Under the pieces are notes generated by a model, which was given only the letters and a program-made list of their open reading frames with translations, did no database searches and was not told the origin of the DNA. A stretch of 64,000 nt of DNA, from positions 26,468,167 through 26,532,166 of the forward strand of contig NC_092018.1 of the NCBI RefSeq assembly GCF_042242105.1. The letters are read 5' to 3'. The translations under genes and the position numbers were made by a program. This document shows positions 38,116-57,275 of this stretch, piece by piece. Source of the DNA: Pempheris klunzingeri (taxonomy: Eukaryota > Chordata > Actinopteri > Acropomatiformes > Pempheridae). Positions within the stretch are counted from its first letter, which is position 1. The number at the start of each line of letters is the position of its first letter.

Positions 38116-41100
38116 GGTTTATGAAGCCAACAACATGACTAAGTAAAAAAAGGCCACTTGAGCTAGGAAGTTAGCAGTCGTATATATCTGCACGTTTCCA
38201 GGGATGCTGTCAGTGTCAGTTAAATCCAGTCTCTTCCCTCTTTTCTCGGCTGAATAAAACGTCCAGGAGCACAACAAAAGCCCTGCTCGTGCAGCTCGAC
38301 AGTGAAGTGTCTGATCCTGCCAGATCCCTGGGAATATGTCTTCACTTTCCTCTGCTTCTGCATCTTGATACCTCCAACTGGCTCATAATGAACCTGTCTC
38401 ATCTCACTGTGTTTTCATTGTCTCCCTCTCAATCCTGAGATTATTTTCATCCCCAGAAAATGAATGCATTAGTTGCAGCGTCTTGCCAGCTGTAGAATAA
38501 GGAATTACACAAGAAAGAATTATGAGAGCCTGTTTCTGTCCATGAACAGGATTACCAAGCAACACCTAGGCACACAAAAAAACAATTTGTACATGAGCTA
38601 ATTCTCTATTCATCAGCTGCACATCAAAAGCAATCCACTCTTTCATCAAGACGAGTACAATTACATTTGAACATAACCCTCCCAGCTTTTCTTTAGCAAA
38701 CAGATGGACGAATTTGTTGCTGTGCCACTTTTGAAGAGAGAAAGGCCAGCGGCAACGTGCATCCACTACACGGACCTAAGCACTTAAAAAGAAAGATGAT
38801 TGACAGCTGTGGTAACCATGCCGTTCCCGTCAGGTCAGCCTGTGGCCAGCTATGTCCTATTTCAATGTCAGCTACAAAGATGGAAATCTGTACAGCTCGA
38901 CATGGAGCAGAGCCCTGTTCTCCGTTGTGCGAAGCTGCAGATTTATTACAGGCCCAGTGTCTGGACAGGCGGGCTTACCAGGCCTGGGATTTCCGTCTGG
39001 ACATGCTCTGCCTCAGCCACTTTGAGTGTGGGGTCAGGTGGTAGATCAGCTGTCTGCAAATCTTATCAGAAGACTTTATGGTGTCTGCATCCTGTAGAAC
39101 AGAGTAGAGAGAGTGTTAATAACGGCACACGGGGCAAAGAGACTGACTAGCAGCTTTCAATATGATATATTGATATAATATACATACATTTCAAGTTTCA
39201 CACTTGAATTTTCTAAAATGTATCAACCTGTGACCGTAAGATATTTCACATGAACAGAAAAAAAAGGGGGTTTGTTATTATTCGTGACGCCTTGAGCTGC
39301 TCCTGAACAAAACACAATTTAGCTGCCTTGCCGGAGCAGGAAAATCTAATCACATGCAGTGTGCATCGGTGAGGAAAACACAGGAGGCACACAGGAGAGG
39401 TGCGATTCAACACAGCCACTGGTAATTTCAGTTCATTAACCATGTTGTGGCCGCTGGTGGCCATTGCCAACATCAAAATAATTCAATACTCACTATACCG
39501 TTGGATGTTGACAGATACTGAGTTATGAATTTTTTTCTGTGCACAGAACACAGTCCCTTTTTTATTCAGCATGCTGGTTCACTTCATTCGTTGAGGGTTA
39601 TTTCTTGGGATTTTGCAGATGTTCGAAAGTAACTCCAGTTTAATGAGTTTTCAGGTATCTCAAGACTGAGAAACTTCCATAAATTCTACAAATGGCACTG
39701 AACGAAACAGCAGAAGTAAGATTAAAGAGCCATGGATATCTCCGATTCACGCTACAGAGCTATTCATATTTCTAGCTGCTCATAAGTAACATGTGTCTGC
39801 AGACTTTCTTTCAACCATCCGTCTGTCGAAATGTAAGTCAATAACACCCTCAGATTGGATTTTCATTGATCTCGAGAACTCATTTCTTAACAAAAGGAAA
39901 CCATTGAGGGAGTATTTTTAGGAGAGTGCTTTCTTTTGCACAGTACCAAACATCAGGCTTGATTTTTGCGGACGCTCTGCGAGTGTTACAGGCGGGAGAA
40001 CAGAGTGAGCTGACCTTCTTGGGACACTGCATCTCTCGAGCCAAGCCGAGCAGCAGCTCGTGTGAGATTGGGTCCACCAGGTTGAGGAAAGCGGCGTTTT
40101 TGTACAGGATGTCGTTGAGCGAGGTGCCTTCCAAGCCAAGATCCTACCAAAGCAGACAAGATGACAGGCGTCATAATGGCAACTAAATGAAATTACAGGG
40201 GGAAAAAAAACATACAACAACAATCATTACCATAAAGAATCTAACAGTGTGACTTTGGCCTTGAGGAAAAAATGCATTAGTGGTGGAGACAGGTTCCTGC
40301 TGTGCCAAGGGCAATGTGACTCAAAATGGAGAGATAAAAGAAGTGTTTTATTTTAAATATTCATTAAAAGGGGATGGGAGCTTTTTCATCTACAGTAGGA
40401 GAGTGAAGTCTAGGGGGACTCACAGGAAGCACCGTGTTTTGGCATATATAATCACACCTCCATGGCACCGAGCCACGGTGCATATCCCAACATGTCACAG
40501 CACATCCTGTTCGCACAAACAAGACAACTCCTGATTTATATCTGATCTGATGCAGAAGCCTTGATAAGCTACTTTCCCCACACTTTAAGGGCTGCGCACA
40601 CTTAAAAATGCATTTAATCCTCCTGCTGTATCATATGCATCCCTCTGGCCACAATGAAGGTATTACTCCTCCTTTCACCCTTAAAAAATAGCGACAGCGG
40701 CGCTTCTACATGTGAGATTTTGAGTGAATGTGATTTAAAAGTTTGTGCAGCACATAAATACGTCTCGCAAGGGGGTCGGAACTGACAGCTGTCGTGGCGG
40801 ATTACTGATAAACATGACAAATTCAGAGAGAACTGCAGTGAAAACAAAACAAAGCATCTAAAAAAAGCAGATTTCAGATGACCTTTTGAGGGTAGCGAGA
40901 CAAGCAGCAGTCAGCAGTGCAGCTGTGTGTGCTGAACTGTACGATCCGCCTTCATCAACAGTCCGTTCCAAAGCTCCTAATGAGACAAACCACAATGACG
41001 AGCACTTGTGCAGCCCGTGCAACTTTAATGCGAGGAGCAAGCCTTTGAGACACGTACACGCAGTATGCACACACCTGCGCGCACATCCGGACGCACACGC

Positions 41101-43274
41101 TTTTCTTTTTGTCTCTCCCAACACAATCGGCATTGATTGTAATAGACAGTTTGAGTGGGAGGCTGGCAGCTCCACATTACTGGCTCCCCTTTTAACAAGG
41201 GCAACTGTAAACACAGACTGAACCCAAGGCGGGGGAGAAGCTGCCTTTGCCCTTCTGAGAAACAAGGTATAAAAATATCTTCCTTCAGAGTTTAGACACG
41301 ATCAATCGTCACGTGCTCGAGCAGCATGAAGCCACGAATCCTTCCCGTATCTGCTGCAAAGCTCAGATCTTTTTCATATCTGGAGCATGGCTCGCTGTTA
41401 CGCACCAATTAACTCCGCCATGAACTCCTTTTAAATTCAGAGAACAGAATCTCTCAGACATCTGCCTGCTTGCAATGTACACGAGCAGATAAAGTAAGGC
41501 TTATTTAATAAAAGTGGAGCTCATTTAGAAGAAGCCCGCCTGCGTCCCCTGTGATGTGGCTGTCATGGAGCCTGGCCCAGCCAGTTTATCTCCTCGGCTT
41601 GATTAAGGAGGTTCCACTCTCTCCTGTGTCAGGGCTTCAGAGTAATTAACGCTGGATTGGCCGACAGCTAAAAGACAGAGAGGAGCCCGAGGGCAAGCAA
41701 ACAACATGAGATCACCGAGGCTGCTGTCACCTCCTCGATGCACCAACATATACTTTTACACGTGTTTTAATGCAACAAATCCCACAGCAGGTGAGAGAGG
41801 CCTTTGAAAACAAACCTCTGATCCGAATCCAACATCATTTGCTCAGTGTAGTGGAGCTGGACTTTGTCTGACATATTCTAGGTCACGACTATAATACGTG
41901 CTTGTAGCTACTGTGAAGACTGCATCAAATACACGGTAACAAAAGCTTAGAAACCCCCCCCCCCCCCAATAAAAACAGCTGTGTTTCTGGCTTGATGACA
42001 GTGCATTTTTGATTTGAACCTGAGGGATTTAGAGATTTTCATCAGCCAAAAAGCAAAAGAGAAAAAAAAAAGAAAGAAAGAAAACAACATGAGTAATCCT
42101 GCCATGAAAAATCACCCAAAACAAGGTTTTCACATGCTACAGTAGCAATGAAGAATACACTATTAAAGCAAAGGCAGCGGGCTAAAGGTTTGCATCATAT
42201 CTGTGACCTTCTTTTTTTCCAAGTGAGAGTTCATAAAACCTTTTGGAGAGGAATAACATTTTGTAGCGTGGAACACAGGACCCCAGGCTGACATTGTTGC
42301 TGCTGGAGCACAGGCCATTACAGAGAGAGAGGGGGGGAGGGAGGGAGAGAGTCAATGAGAGGAGAGGGATGGAGGGAGGGCAGGTCGTCCTAATGGGAGC
42401 GTTAGAACAGCCTAAGGAGAGGTGAGACCGGCCACGGTGCAGGAGACGAGGGCAGATGTGGGGAGGATGGTGGCTTGGGCTCTGCAGGCTCCTTCCCAAC
42501 ATCCCATCCACAGACAATGAAATGTGCACACAGCTGGACCACCTCCTCATGCAGAGTGAAGGTTATCCACATCAAACGTCAACGTGGGGCACGTTAACCC
42601 ACAGTGAGAGTGGACGCTGTGGTGAGTCACACGCTGAGTGTGCCACTGAAACAGTGTCACAGGTACACCGCTCTGAGAGTGGCCTACTTTCTATCACAAC
42701 AACTGTTTCTGGAAGAAGTGGCCAGGGGAGGAGGAGGAGGAGGAAGGAGGAGGGAGGGGGTAGGTGAGGCCAGAGGCTAGGGGCCGGGGTCAGGGGTGCA
42801 GAGTGCAGGAAGGGGTTAAGGCACCTGCAGGATTTTTGCATCCACACACGTGAGCGGCTCCTGCCTGTCCTCCATCTGTTGCTCTGGGATGTTTGGAGGA
42901 TGTGTGGCTGCATGCGCATCAAAGCAGCAGCAGCGGCAGCGGCGCGCACAGGCTGTCTGTAAACAGGTCTGCTGTGGGCACCCTCTCCTTACCTTCCTCA
43001 GTAATTTGAGCACGTCGGTCGCCTGCTCTATCCGGCGGTCACGGAGCAGCTTCTGTATCTCTTTGATCCACGCCACTCGCCGCATGTACGGGCTGTGGTT
43101 GGTCCTGCGCAGCATCCCAGGCAGTTTGTCTGATTTCAGCATCAGTGCAAACAGAAAGTCCCCGCCGCCCCGACTGCCCCTGTCGCTCTCTCCACTGCTA
43201 TCTAGAAGCTTGCGTCGCTTTTTGGAGAAATTCTCATTGTCCAGGCTGCTCTGCCTGCTCAGTCTGGAACCCAT
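32248..43274 (-). CDS. lrrc75b: leucine-rich repeat-containing protein 75B
   Basis: A small LRR protein of the LRRC75/FAM211 family; the molecular role is poorly known. Four coding exons on the minus strand, 42993..43274, 40015..40143, 38979..39091 and 32248..32860, give 378 aa. Exon 1 begins MGSRLSRQSS and ends RIEQATDVLKLLRK. Exon 2 encodes DLGLEGTSLNDILYKNAAFL and NLVDPISHELLLGLAREMQC. Exon 3, only 113 bases and easily missed, encodes KSSDKICRQLIYHLTPHSK. Exon 4 carries VDLSGIPLSSRDV, the LRR core (LPKLSTLALNGNRLT, WIDLGNNVDIFTMPQPLLVA), SLPTIYE and an acidic tail with nine or more Glu in a row. These blocks match LRRC75B/LRRC75A; synteny next to GGT1, as in human 22q11.23, supports 75B. 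The Gly2 start (MGSR) could be myristoylated, which is inference. Introns are 2.8, 0.9 and 6.1 kb. Confidence 0.93.
32361..32388. repeat. lrrc75b: (CCT)n tract coding the acidic tail of lrrc75b
   Basis: A CCT/TCC triplet run on the plus strand encodes consecutive Glu residues on the minus strand near the C-terminus of LRRC75B. As a coding microsatellite it is a likely length polymorphism. Confidence 0.9.
37364..37690. repeat. interspersed repeat copy (family A) in lrrc75b intron 3
   Basis: It contains AGGAATAGTGCAACATTTTG, TTTTGCCGAGAGTTAGA, ATTCTCATGTCTGTG and the 15-mer GTTAGCTTAGCTTAG at 37486-37500. The same 15-mer occurs in ggt1 intron 4 (48430-48444), and the overall order matches the element at 6597-6960. 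Non-coding. Confidence 0.6.
38077..38112. repeat. (CT)n microsatellite in lrrc75b intron 3
   Basis: Eighteen CT units followed by CTGCAGG. On the plus strand this mimics a splice acceptor, but nothing coding follows. Confidence 0.92.
41954..41967. repeat. poly(C) tract in lrrc75b intron 1
   Basis: Fourteen consecutive C on the plus strand; a similar shorter C run lies near 35128-35138. Confidence 0.9.
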
Positions 43275-46200
43275 GGTATTATTCGTCTACAGATGCAGGC
43301 GGCGGCTCGTGTTGCAGCTCAGATAATATTACCAAAAGGACAAACCCATAATCAGCCCCAGTTTTTGCTGCTCCTCAGTGGATGGTAGAAAACAGCGCCG
43401 TGCTGTCTGGCGCTGCGTTGCTGAGGCTGGATCCGGTGCTGAATCGCACAATATCCCTCGACAGTCTGAATTTATCACCGCTCTCTCATGCACCCGTCAC
43501 ATGCACCCGCTATTTTGATTATTTTCCCCCCCAGCGCGAGCTACGTGCGCCTGGCTCGGATGATGAGGATGCTCCGGCTGCTTCATCCTCCGGCCGTCCC
43601 CGCTTTACGCTGCTGTTTAGGTTTGTGCAACGTGGAGCGTCCGACCAATCGCAGCATCTGGTGCCTGCTGCGCCTCTCTCCTCCCAGGCTTGAAATGCCC
43701 CTGTGTGCAGCTACGACTGAGAATAACACAAATAAAAGGATGATAGTGTTGTTTTCTTGAGGGGTAACCATGCAGTCATTGCACAATCTGATCAATATCC
43801 TCTAAATAACCAGAAATGTGTGAAAACTCGTGAGGGGTGTGTTTCTAAAGGGAGGGGTTCAGATTTATCCCTCAGAGCAAACTTTGTCTTTCTTCCTCAC
43901 GTGTGTGCATTGCCACTGGCCCTACACATAAATAGGAATTTCTCTCCTGGCAATCCTCTTGTTGCTATTGCAGGAGCTGTTGAATCCTGTTTGAATGTAT
44001 CACAAGTCAAACAGCTGAGTGGCTGTCATTTTTCTTAGTGTGCCTTTCTGCCACTTGAGTCAGGATCTTGGTCCAGGGACCCTCAAGAGTCATTAAAGGG
44101 GGAACCAGGGGTGCAAACAGCTACATACAAGACAGCTCTAGGTTAAGATGCTTCACAGCCTCTTCCACACCTACACTTTAGGAAGATGAACATGACTATA
44201 CATGTAAACAGAGGCTCTCTCAGATTACACTGGATCCCATGGTGTCAAACAGAGGTTTGTGATGCACTGTAGTGTGTTTCTATTTGTGGGTCCCATCGTT
44301 GTGGCTTTAAGGACTTTGATCCTGATTTGACCTTATTTTCTGCGGTGGCTCAGGCTTAGCCTTGTGTAGTGGAGCAGCATGGATGATGCTCTCTAATAAA
44401 TATTTCCCCTGGCTGCGCTATTGCCTCTCTAGGCCCGGCCTGCCGCACAGTTTCCTAGGGGTTGCAATTATGATTGTCTGGTGCACTTAATTTAATGTCA
44501 CCCCCGCGCTACTAATTTGATCTGTCAGAGGTTTGTCTCTCCAAGCAATGCAGATAAAATGTTTTTACAACATGTGTTATGCACAACTGCCTCCTCTGCT
44601 CTTATGATGTTGTTCGGCTTTTTAAATCAGTATGAAGGTACAATCAGCGTTATCAAGTGTGTGAATCAAATGTCAAACCCTGGACAATGTCAACAGAGCT
44701 CAAACCTGGTTGGGACACTGGGTCAGGAGGCTCTGGCTCAGGGGGGGGGGCTGAAATGATTAAGGATGTGCACCACATTTACAGATGACACATCATGATA
44801 GGCTCTACTCAGTTTCAAAAACAGCTGTTGTATACATTGGGGCTCTGGATGGAGATTTCTAAATTGAAGGGCAGCAGAGGGGGTCTAATGAAAAACACTG
44901 CATTATGGGAACTGTAGGGTCCAGCCCTTTTTGGAGCTTGACCCTAACTGTGGACGGAGGCCAGAACAACCCCGCCTCTGTTTTCATGAGTTCTTTTTAA
45001 AAATATGTCTCTTGAGAGACCCTAACTGTGGAATACCCTTTTAGCAGGACAGCAGAGTGGAAAAATACTTGTATTTTCAGATAATTTTACCTCTTAGGTT
45101 GATTTTCTCATTTTTCTTTATCTATAAGGACAACGCACATTAATCTGGAAATGTGTCACTGTTAGTCAGACGGCTCATTTACAACTGCAGACCTTTGGCA
45201 AAATGCTCTAAAACCAATAAAGTGACAGTGTGAGAATTACTCACATGGGGCAGCAAGATACCAAAATGAAAACAAACGGAAACAAAAACAGTCAAATCAT
45301 GCAGAGCAACATAAGCAAGTTAAGATACTGATACAATTTGCTTAGGGATTAATATTCAAATCTGGTCGGGTAGCTTTATTAAATCTCTCTCACTCATTTG
45401 CTGTCACCTTTCGGCACCCCCAAGGAACATTGTTGCAATGAGTTACAGACTGATCATAACTAAAATGCGTGTACCTTCATTTACAAGAATAACAAGCAGA
45501 AAAGTTGGGAACCTCTGGGACAGAAGACGTGACGTGTCTGTCTGCTTTTTTTTTTTTCTTTCTTCATCCAGCCATCACCGCACACCGTACCTGCCTCTGA
45601 AAACACATTTGTCCATCACTGCGAAAAGAAGCTGAATTTCCAACGTATAATTACAGCACACACAGCAGCGCCTGTCTATCATTAAAGGACTGCAGCCGCC
45701 CGTGCAAACACATGACATCACCTCCTTCGCCGCTGTGGCCATCCCTCTGCTCTAAGTGTTTCTGCAGGCTGCGTTTCACCTGTCGCTGAGGAACAACAGC
45801 AGCGTGTGATTTGATTTGCTGCTGAGTATATGAGCACAGACAAGCCTCCCCCTTTATTGTGTGAAACAATTGGAGGGAAACCTGGTGGGTGCGAGTGTAT
45901 CCCTTCCAGCAAAGTCAAAAAGAAACATATAAGCCTCTAGCTGTGGGATAAAAATACGAACAAACTCCAGCTGATATTTCATAAAATGAACCCCTTCCAG
46001 TGACAGTGATAGTGACGGGTGCACAAAGGCTGAAGGAGGGCTTTTGTGATGTGCAACAAACAGATATGTAATTGTCCTCTTCCGCTATAAATCTGCTCTG
46101 TCCATTAAATAAACTCCGCTGCTTGGGGCGACTCTGAACCTGGGAGATCCAGAGCAGGATAGTAGTGATTAGATTTAGGCACAATCACAACAGCAGCAGT

Positions 46201-47270
46201 AGCAGCGGCCCACAGGCTCCTTTGATGGAGCTTTATCGGTGTGGCCCAGCAACAGGAGTGCACGCTGGATTAGCTGAGGTACCACAGACGGGTATTTGCT
46301 GTCGAGAAGCTCCTGTCACCGACGCTGCCAGCTTGGACCTGAGCTGCTGGGTGAAGGCTCAGGCATCTCAATCGGTGTGAGGATGCCTGCAGAATAAGCC
46401 AAATAGACTGTGACACAGCTACTGAGCGTGGCAACGCTGCCGGCTGAGCCAATCACACGGAGCCCCGAGTCAGGGCTGAATGCTGCCTGCATCTGTAAAC
46501 AGATCACTCTCACCTTCACTTTGGCAAGCCTGCCAGATTGGTATCAGAGTGAAATGCAAGGTTATAGAGGACTACAAAGACAAACTCAAGAGTTTCACTC
46601 CAAAGAGAGGAAAGGGAGGCATCCATCATTCGAAGTGACGTTTAGCTTTAAAAAAAAAAAAGAGAAAAAGATCTATTGAACTACAACAAATTCAGATTTT
46701 TGTGAAGAACTGAATGTGCCGTTTTCTGCTGGAATTTCAAACCACATCACACATCTCATGGCTAATGTTCCCGGAAGCGCAAAGACAGAGTAGTTACGTA
46801 GGAAAGCTTTCTTGACCTTTGCCCACCCGCCTCACATCTTCCTCTAAATCACTTGTTTTGCCCTCATGTACAGAGGAAGCACACACTTATTATCCAGAAA
46901 GCACTGCGCATCAGCATCACAGTATGACAGCTGAACTAAGTCACACCTGAAAACCAAAGATGACACATCATGTTCCATCACCATTGACTGACGCTGGTCT
47001 CATTAAACACCTTGTCATTACTGCTGAGAGTTAGCTGGATAAACAACTCCTATCTTCTGACTTCTTTTTGTCCAGTATTTTCCATCTATCTGTGCAGAAA
47101 CAACACAACAGAGGTGAGTGAATCTTCTGCTCTCCCTCCCTGAAAGACAGAAGCTTTTTTCATTTCTTCTTCATGTAAAGGTTTGGCTTGTAGGTGATGC
47201 CCAGAGGAGAGGATGCTTCTCAGCTGAAGGATCCTGTCTGACTATGAGGTGTGTTTTCCCGGGCAGGAAA
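43275..47270. other. divergent intergenic region between lrrc75b and ggt1
   Basis: The 43275-43700 part is GC- and CpG-rich and is the presumed lrrc75b promoter. Immediately before the ggt1 start, TTTTCCCGGGCAG at 47254-47266 looks like a splice acceptor, so ggt1 probably has an upstream non-coding exon in this gap. No protein-coding exon was recognised; blocks around 44400-44530 and 45690-45860 are GC-balanced and unrepetitive. Confidence 0.5.
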
Positions 47271-53241
<5,971 letters not shown>

Positions 53242-56200
53242 TGATGACTTCAGGTCCCTCTCTGCTCCACTCAGCCTGGACAATCTCCGCAAAGACACTC
53301 GGACAGAGCCACATTACAAAAGGTGCCTGCACTGAAGACTCGAGCAGTGTTTAAGCTACGGAGACACAGCCACCACTCCTTCTCTGAGATGAATTTCTTT
53401 TACTCAAACATAAAAAATGACTCCATTCCAAAACCTCTTTTACTCAAACTCAGTTATTCAGCATTACTTATTGTTTTGGCATTATTTTTGAGTTTTGAAG
53501 TAAAATAAGAGGTTGCACCTGGTTTGACTCCTGTATCATCACTACTGGACACTAGTCAGGAAGGTGATGTTTTGGGGAAGCCCAAAACACATCTGCTTTA
53601 TTTAATAAACCTATTTTATATATATATATGACATAATGACCAACATATAAAAACCACCATGTTTCAGTACCAATAATTAGGCAAATGATATTGCCATAAT
53701 AGGAAATGTTCTTGGGTTCCATCACTATGTTTTAGCTAAGAATCTGAGGGATTGTAGGTCGTCTGTGTAGTATTTTCAATTCTTTAATCGTCTAAGGAAA
53801 AAACTCTTGTGAATAACTGGACAGTTTGTCTGCAGAGGAGAGGGTTTGTTTCTATGTCAAACTGGTGAAAACCCATCATTTTAAAACTAGACTTGCAAGC
53901 AGGTTTACCAATTAAAAATGACACCTCAGGTTGTTTGCCTGTTCTACATAAATGTCTACCTACATCTTTCTCCTGATGTAAGTTCATCCGAATACGAACA
54001 TTATTTAGAGGAAACTGACCGTGTTGTTTTCTACCGTGACTCTATATTGAAGCTATTACTTTTGAATTGTAAATGTTTAATATCGAGTAGAGGTTAAGTG
54101 AATGTATAGTGTATTCTGGAAAATACATTTGCAGATATATTTTTCTAAACATGCATTGTTCTTATGCCATGTTTGTTGCCATGCTTGTTATTAAACATTT
54201 TGAACAAAGAGGTTATATTTTACCATATGGACCCTCTGGGTATTTCTGTGCTGTTTCTCCAGTGGAATGTTAGGCACAAAGTCACTACACCGTTTCCTTT
54301 AGTTTGTGGCTAGTCATGTTAATACTCAACCTCATATTAACTGAATCCAGGGCACACAGAGTATCAGACTGACCCAAAGCTTCACTGCAGGTCATCAGCT
54401 ACAATTAGGGCTGAAAGTTATGACACAAAAGTCATATTTCAATTATTTTGACAGATATCGCGGTCGCATTATGAGTCACGATTTTAGTGGGGATGGTCAT
54501 TTTTGCATTTCATTCTCCCTGAAAAAATCTAAAAGTGATATTGGAACTTTTGCTGGGGTCTGTACCAAATGAGCACGTTCCCTTACATCTGGAGAATATG
54601 ATTTCTAGGCCACGGCATCTCTGCAGCACCATTATACTTTCACATTTATTCTTTCTACCAAATTTCAAAATTGCAGCTACTGTGATTTGGATATTGCACT
54701 TGGTCATATTGCGATTTCAATAAAGTTTCGACTAATTGTTCAGTCCGAGCTGCAACTAACACCTACTGTCATTATGAATGAAACGATTAGTCTATAACAT
54801 TGGCCAAAAAGCCCATCAATGTGTTCATACTGCTTTTTTGTTTGACTGGCCATCCAAAGCCTACGAAAGCCACAGAGGTGCTTCGAGCTAAATGCTAAAA
54901 TCAGCGTGATAACATGCTCCCTTGACCTTGACGCCAGTATCACGTTTAAATTACCCATCTCAGTTTAGCATGTCAGCAAGCAGACATTTGCTTATCACCA
55001 CCAGATGCAAAACATTACTGGGACTGACAGGAATGTGCTAAGAGACAAAGACGGGATCTCTAAGGTTGTGAAGTTCATCCTGGTCATGGTAATCCCTCCA
55101 ACAGTTTCTGAGACATTTCACTACACACCAAGTGCAAACCTCACGGTGCGACTAGAGGAGAAAAGGGCATCAGGGCATCACCTAAGTCATTAGGATTCAT
55201 CCTCTGGACATCCTCCGTACAGAGTTTCATGGCAATCCATCGCATAGTTGTTGATATTTCAGTCTGGACTGAATTGATGGAGTGTTGGACGATCATTAAG
55301 CCGCGCTGGTGCCATGAATACAAACAGAAAAGCAGCTGGCACATTGCTGGGCATGTTTGGCATTTCTGCTTGATGAATGACTTAAAAGATTCATCAGTTA
55401 TAAAAATTGCTGCTGATTGACTAACCTATTAATCAACTCACTGTTTCAGCACCAAAACATGCACAGTGAATAGTTCTTTTTAGAACTAAGGTTCAATTAC
55501 TGCCCAAGGAGGTAAACACAACCGACCCCATTTCACCCAGCGTTCAGTAAATATCTCCACTCATGTCTGTTCTTTGGGCAAATGAAAAACCAAGTCCAGC
55601 AACAATGAGAATGTTTTGTTGCCTTTGGATAAAAGCCTCAATCTCAAATTTCCTTTTGAGGTTTCTTTTCCTCATTCATAACTTTCCTGAGCTTAAACCC
55701 CATATTTTAAGCTGTTTATTCATCTGAGCAGCTTTGAAAGAGCTTTAATATCTTGTAGATAGAATAATTTTCTCAACTCGTGTAAATTGCTCTGCTGCAT
55801 TAAAAGCACTCTGTAGCAAAGAATTAAATTCAAATAAGGAAGCTTTTTGCTGTTAATGGTTCTGTACAGCTTGATGGAGAACTTCATAATTAGTGGTTTA
55901 AATCCCAGTGCGGCCAAGTCATACCTTCAACATTAAGACTCTTTGGGTAAAACCATAAAGTGAACGTCACAAGTTCGACTCTGCGCTGTGTCAACTAACA
56001 GCCTTTATAGTGCTTTCTAAAAAGCATTAGTTCGTCTTCAGCAGACCGTCAGTGAACTGGCCCTCGTGCTCTAGCTACTGTTGGTCATAATCGAGACAAA
56101 CATGTAAATACAGGCTCCGTGCCTGAAACCACATCACAAACAGGCAACATTTAAAACACTTCATTTGTGAGAGCAGTGTGCATTATAAGATATTTACATA

Positions 56201-57275
56201 AAAAAACAGGCCTGCTTTCACCACTGTAATCTATCGGTTTATGCAGTAAATGACATGGAGAAAAACATGGCACTTAAACTCAGTCAACAAGAACTTTAAA
56301 GGTATTGGCACAGATGGTAAACAAGAGACAGATTTCCTGTAAATAGTCCCCGAGGTCCAATCAGATCCCTGACCTTGTGCGCAAGGACAAGCAAAACAAA
56401 CGCACCCCTCAAGTCATGGAAAAGTAGTAACTTTAAATACTACCGACACTTAAGAGTACCACAGAGATATTCCCACTGCAGGTTCAGGTCACAAGTATTC
56501 CCATATTTTTGGTCAAATTAACTGAAAGCTAAATAAGATGAAGAAAGTCATTTATTTTCTTGAAATTTAGTGCAGTAAGAAATGATTACAGGCCTGTCAG
56601 GACACCTGAATTCAACTTTATCAGCCAAAATTGTTCTCACGAATCGTGCCAAACGTAAGTGGAATGCAGATACATTATCTGGTGTTATGTCATTGGGGGT
56701 CTATTACAATATAAATGTGATCACAATTTCGGCTTCATCAGTATTCTTTCAGCGAAATATGAATCGTCCGGGCCACTGAAACACATTTATCTTGTAGCTA
56801 ACTGTGATATTACCCCCATTCATCATAGAGTGGTGGGTAGATCCGCACGGCCGTGACAGCTCCTGATAAACTTCTCACGTTGCTACCACACAGTCGGCTG
56901 ACATGTCGTGCCTGTCTGACAAACCTGGACTGTTGCACGTTATATTTATCATCAGGCCATCATTCAAATCTGTACCTGACCATGAGCGAGGAAACGGTTG
57001 ACCTGCAGGCCTTGGTCTCCTGGTAACACAGCCTTATGTGTGACTGCTGACATTGTCCTCTCTAATTATTACCCTGGCACTGCGTGCAAAGAGTTCCACA
57101 GTCACTTCTCATCCAAAATATTTCTAAATGAAATGCTTGAGAGCCAACAGAGCTGGACAGATCTTCACCACCATCTAGTGGCGAGCACCAGCGATTCAAC
57201 TCAGCGTTTAGTGGAGGAGTTGTGTCCTTTTCAGTGGCCAAAATAACTCCAGTTTGTTGCTGGATGGGGAGGCAG
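53242..57275. other. convergent intergenic region between ggt1 and anapc5
   Basis: The left part is ggt1 3' UTR; candidate poly(A) signals are AATAAA at 53604-53609 and ATTAAA at 54190-54195. The 54400-55300 part is dominated by degraded dispersed repeats (AGGGCTGAAAGTTATGACA and GCTGCAACTAAC type near 54410 and 54750, family B near 55060-55262). The right part below 57276 is presumed anapc5 3' UTR. No coding exon was seen. Confidence 0.5.
55060..55262 (+). repeat. interspersed repeat copy (family B)
   Basis: It contains GTCATTAGGATTCATCCTCT and GTTTCATGGCAATCCATCGC followed by ATAGTTGTTGATATTTCAG. An internal partial duplicate precedes it (CATGGTAATCCCTCCAACAG then TTTCTGAGACATTTCAC near 55085). 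The same family occurs inverted at 27213-27260 and as a fragment at 52696-52738. Confidence 0.55.

Noticed and set aside
42850-43326. 158-aa plus-strand ORF rich in Ser, Arg and Cys
   Set aside because: It overlaps lrrc75b exon 1 antisense and the CpG-rich promoter; composition-driven, with no similarity.
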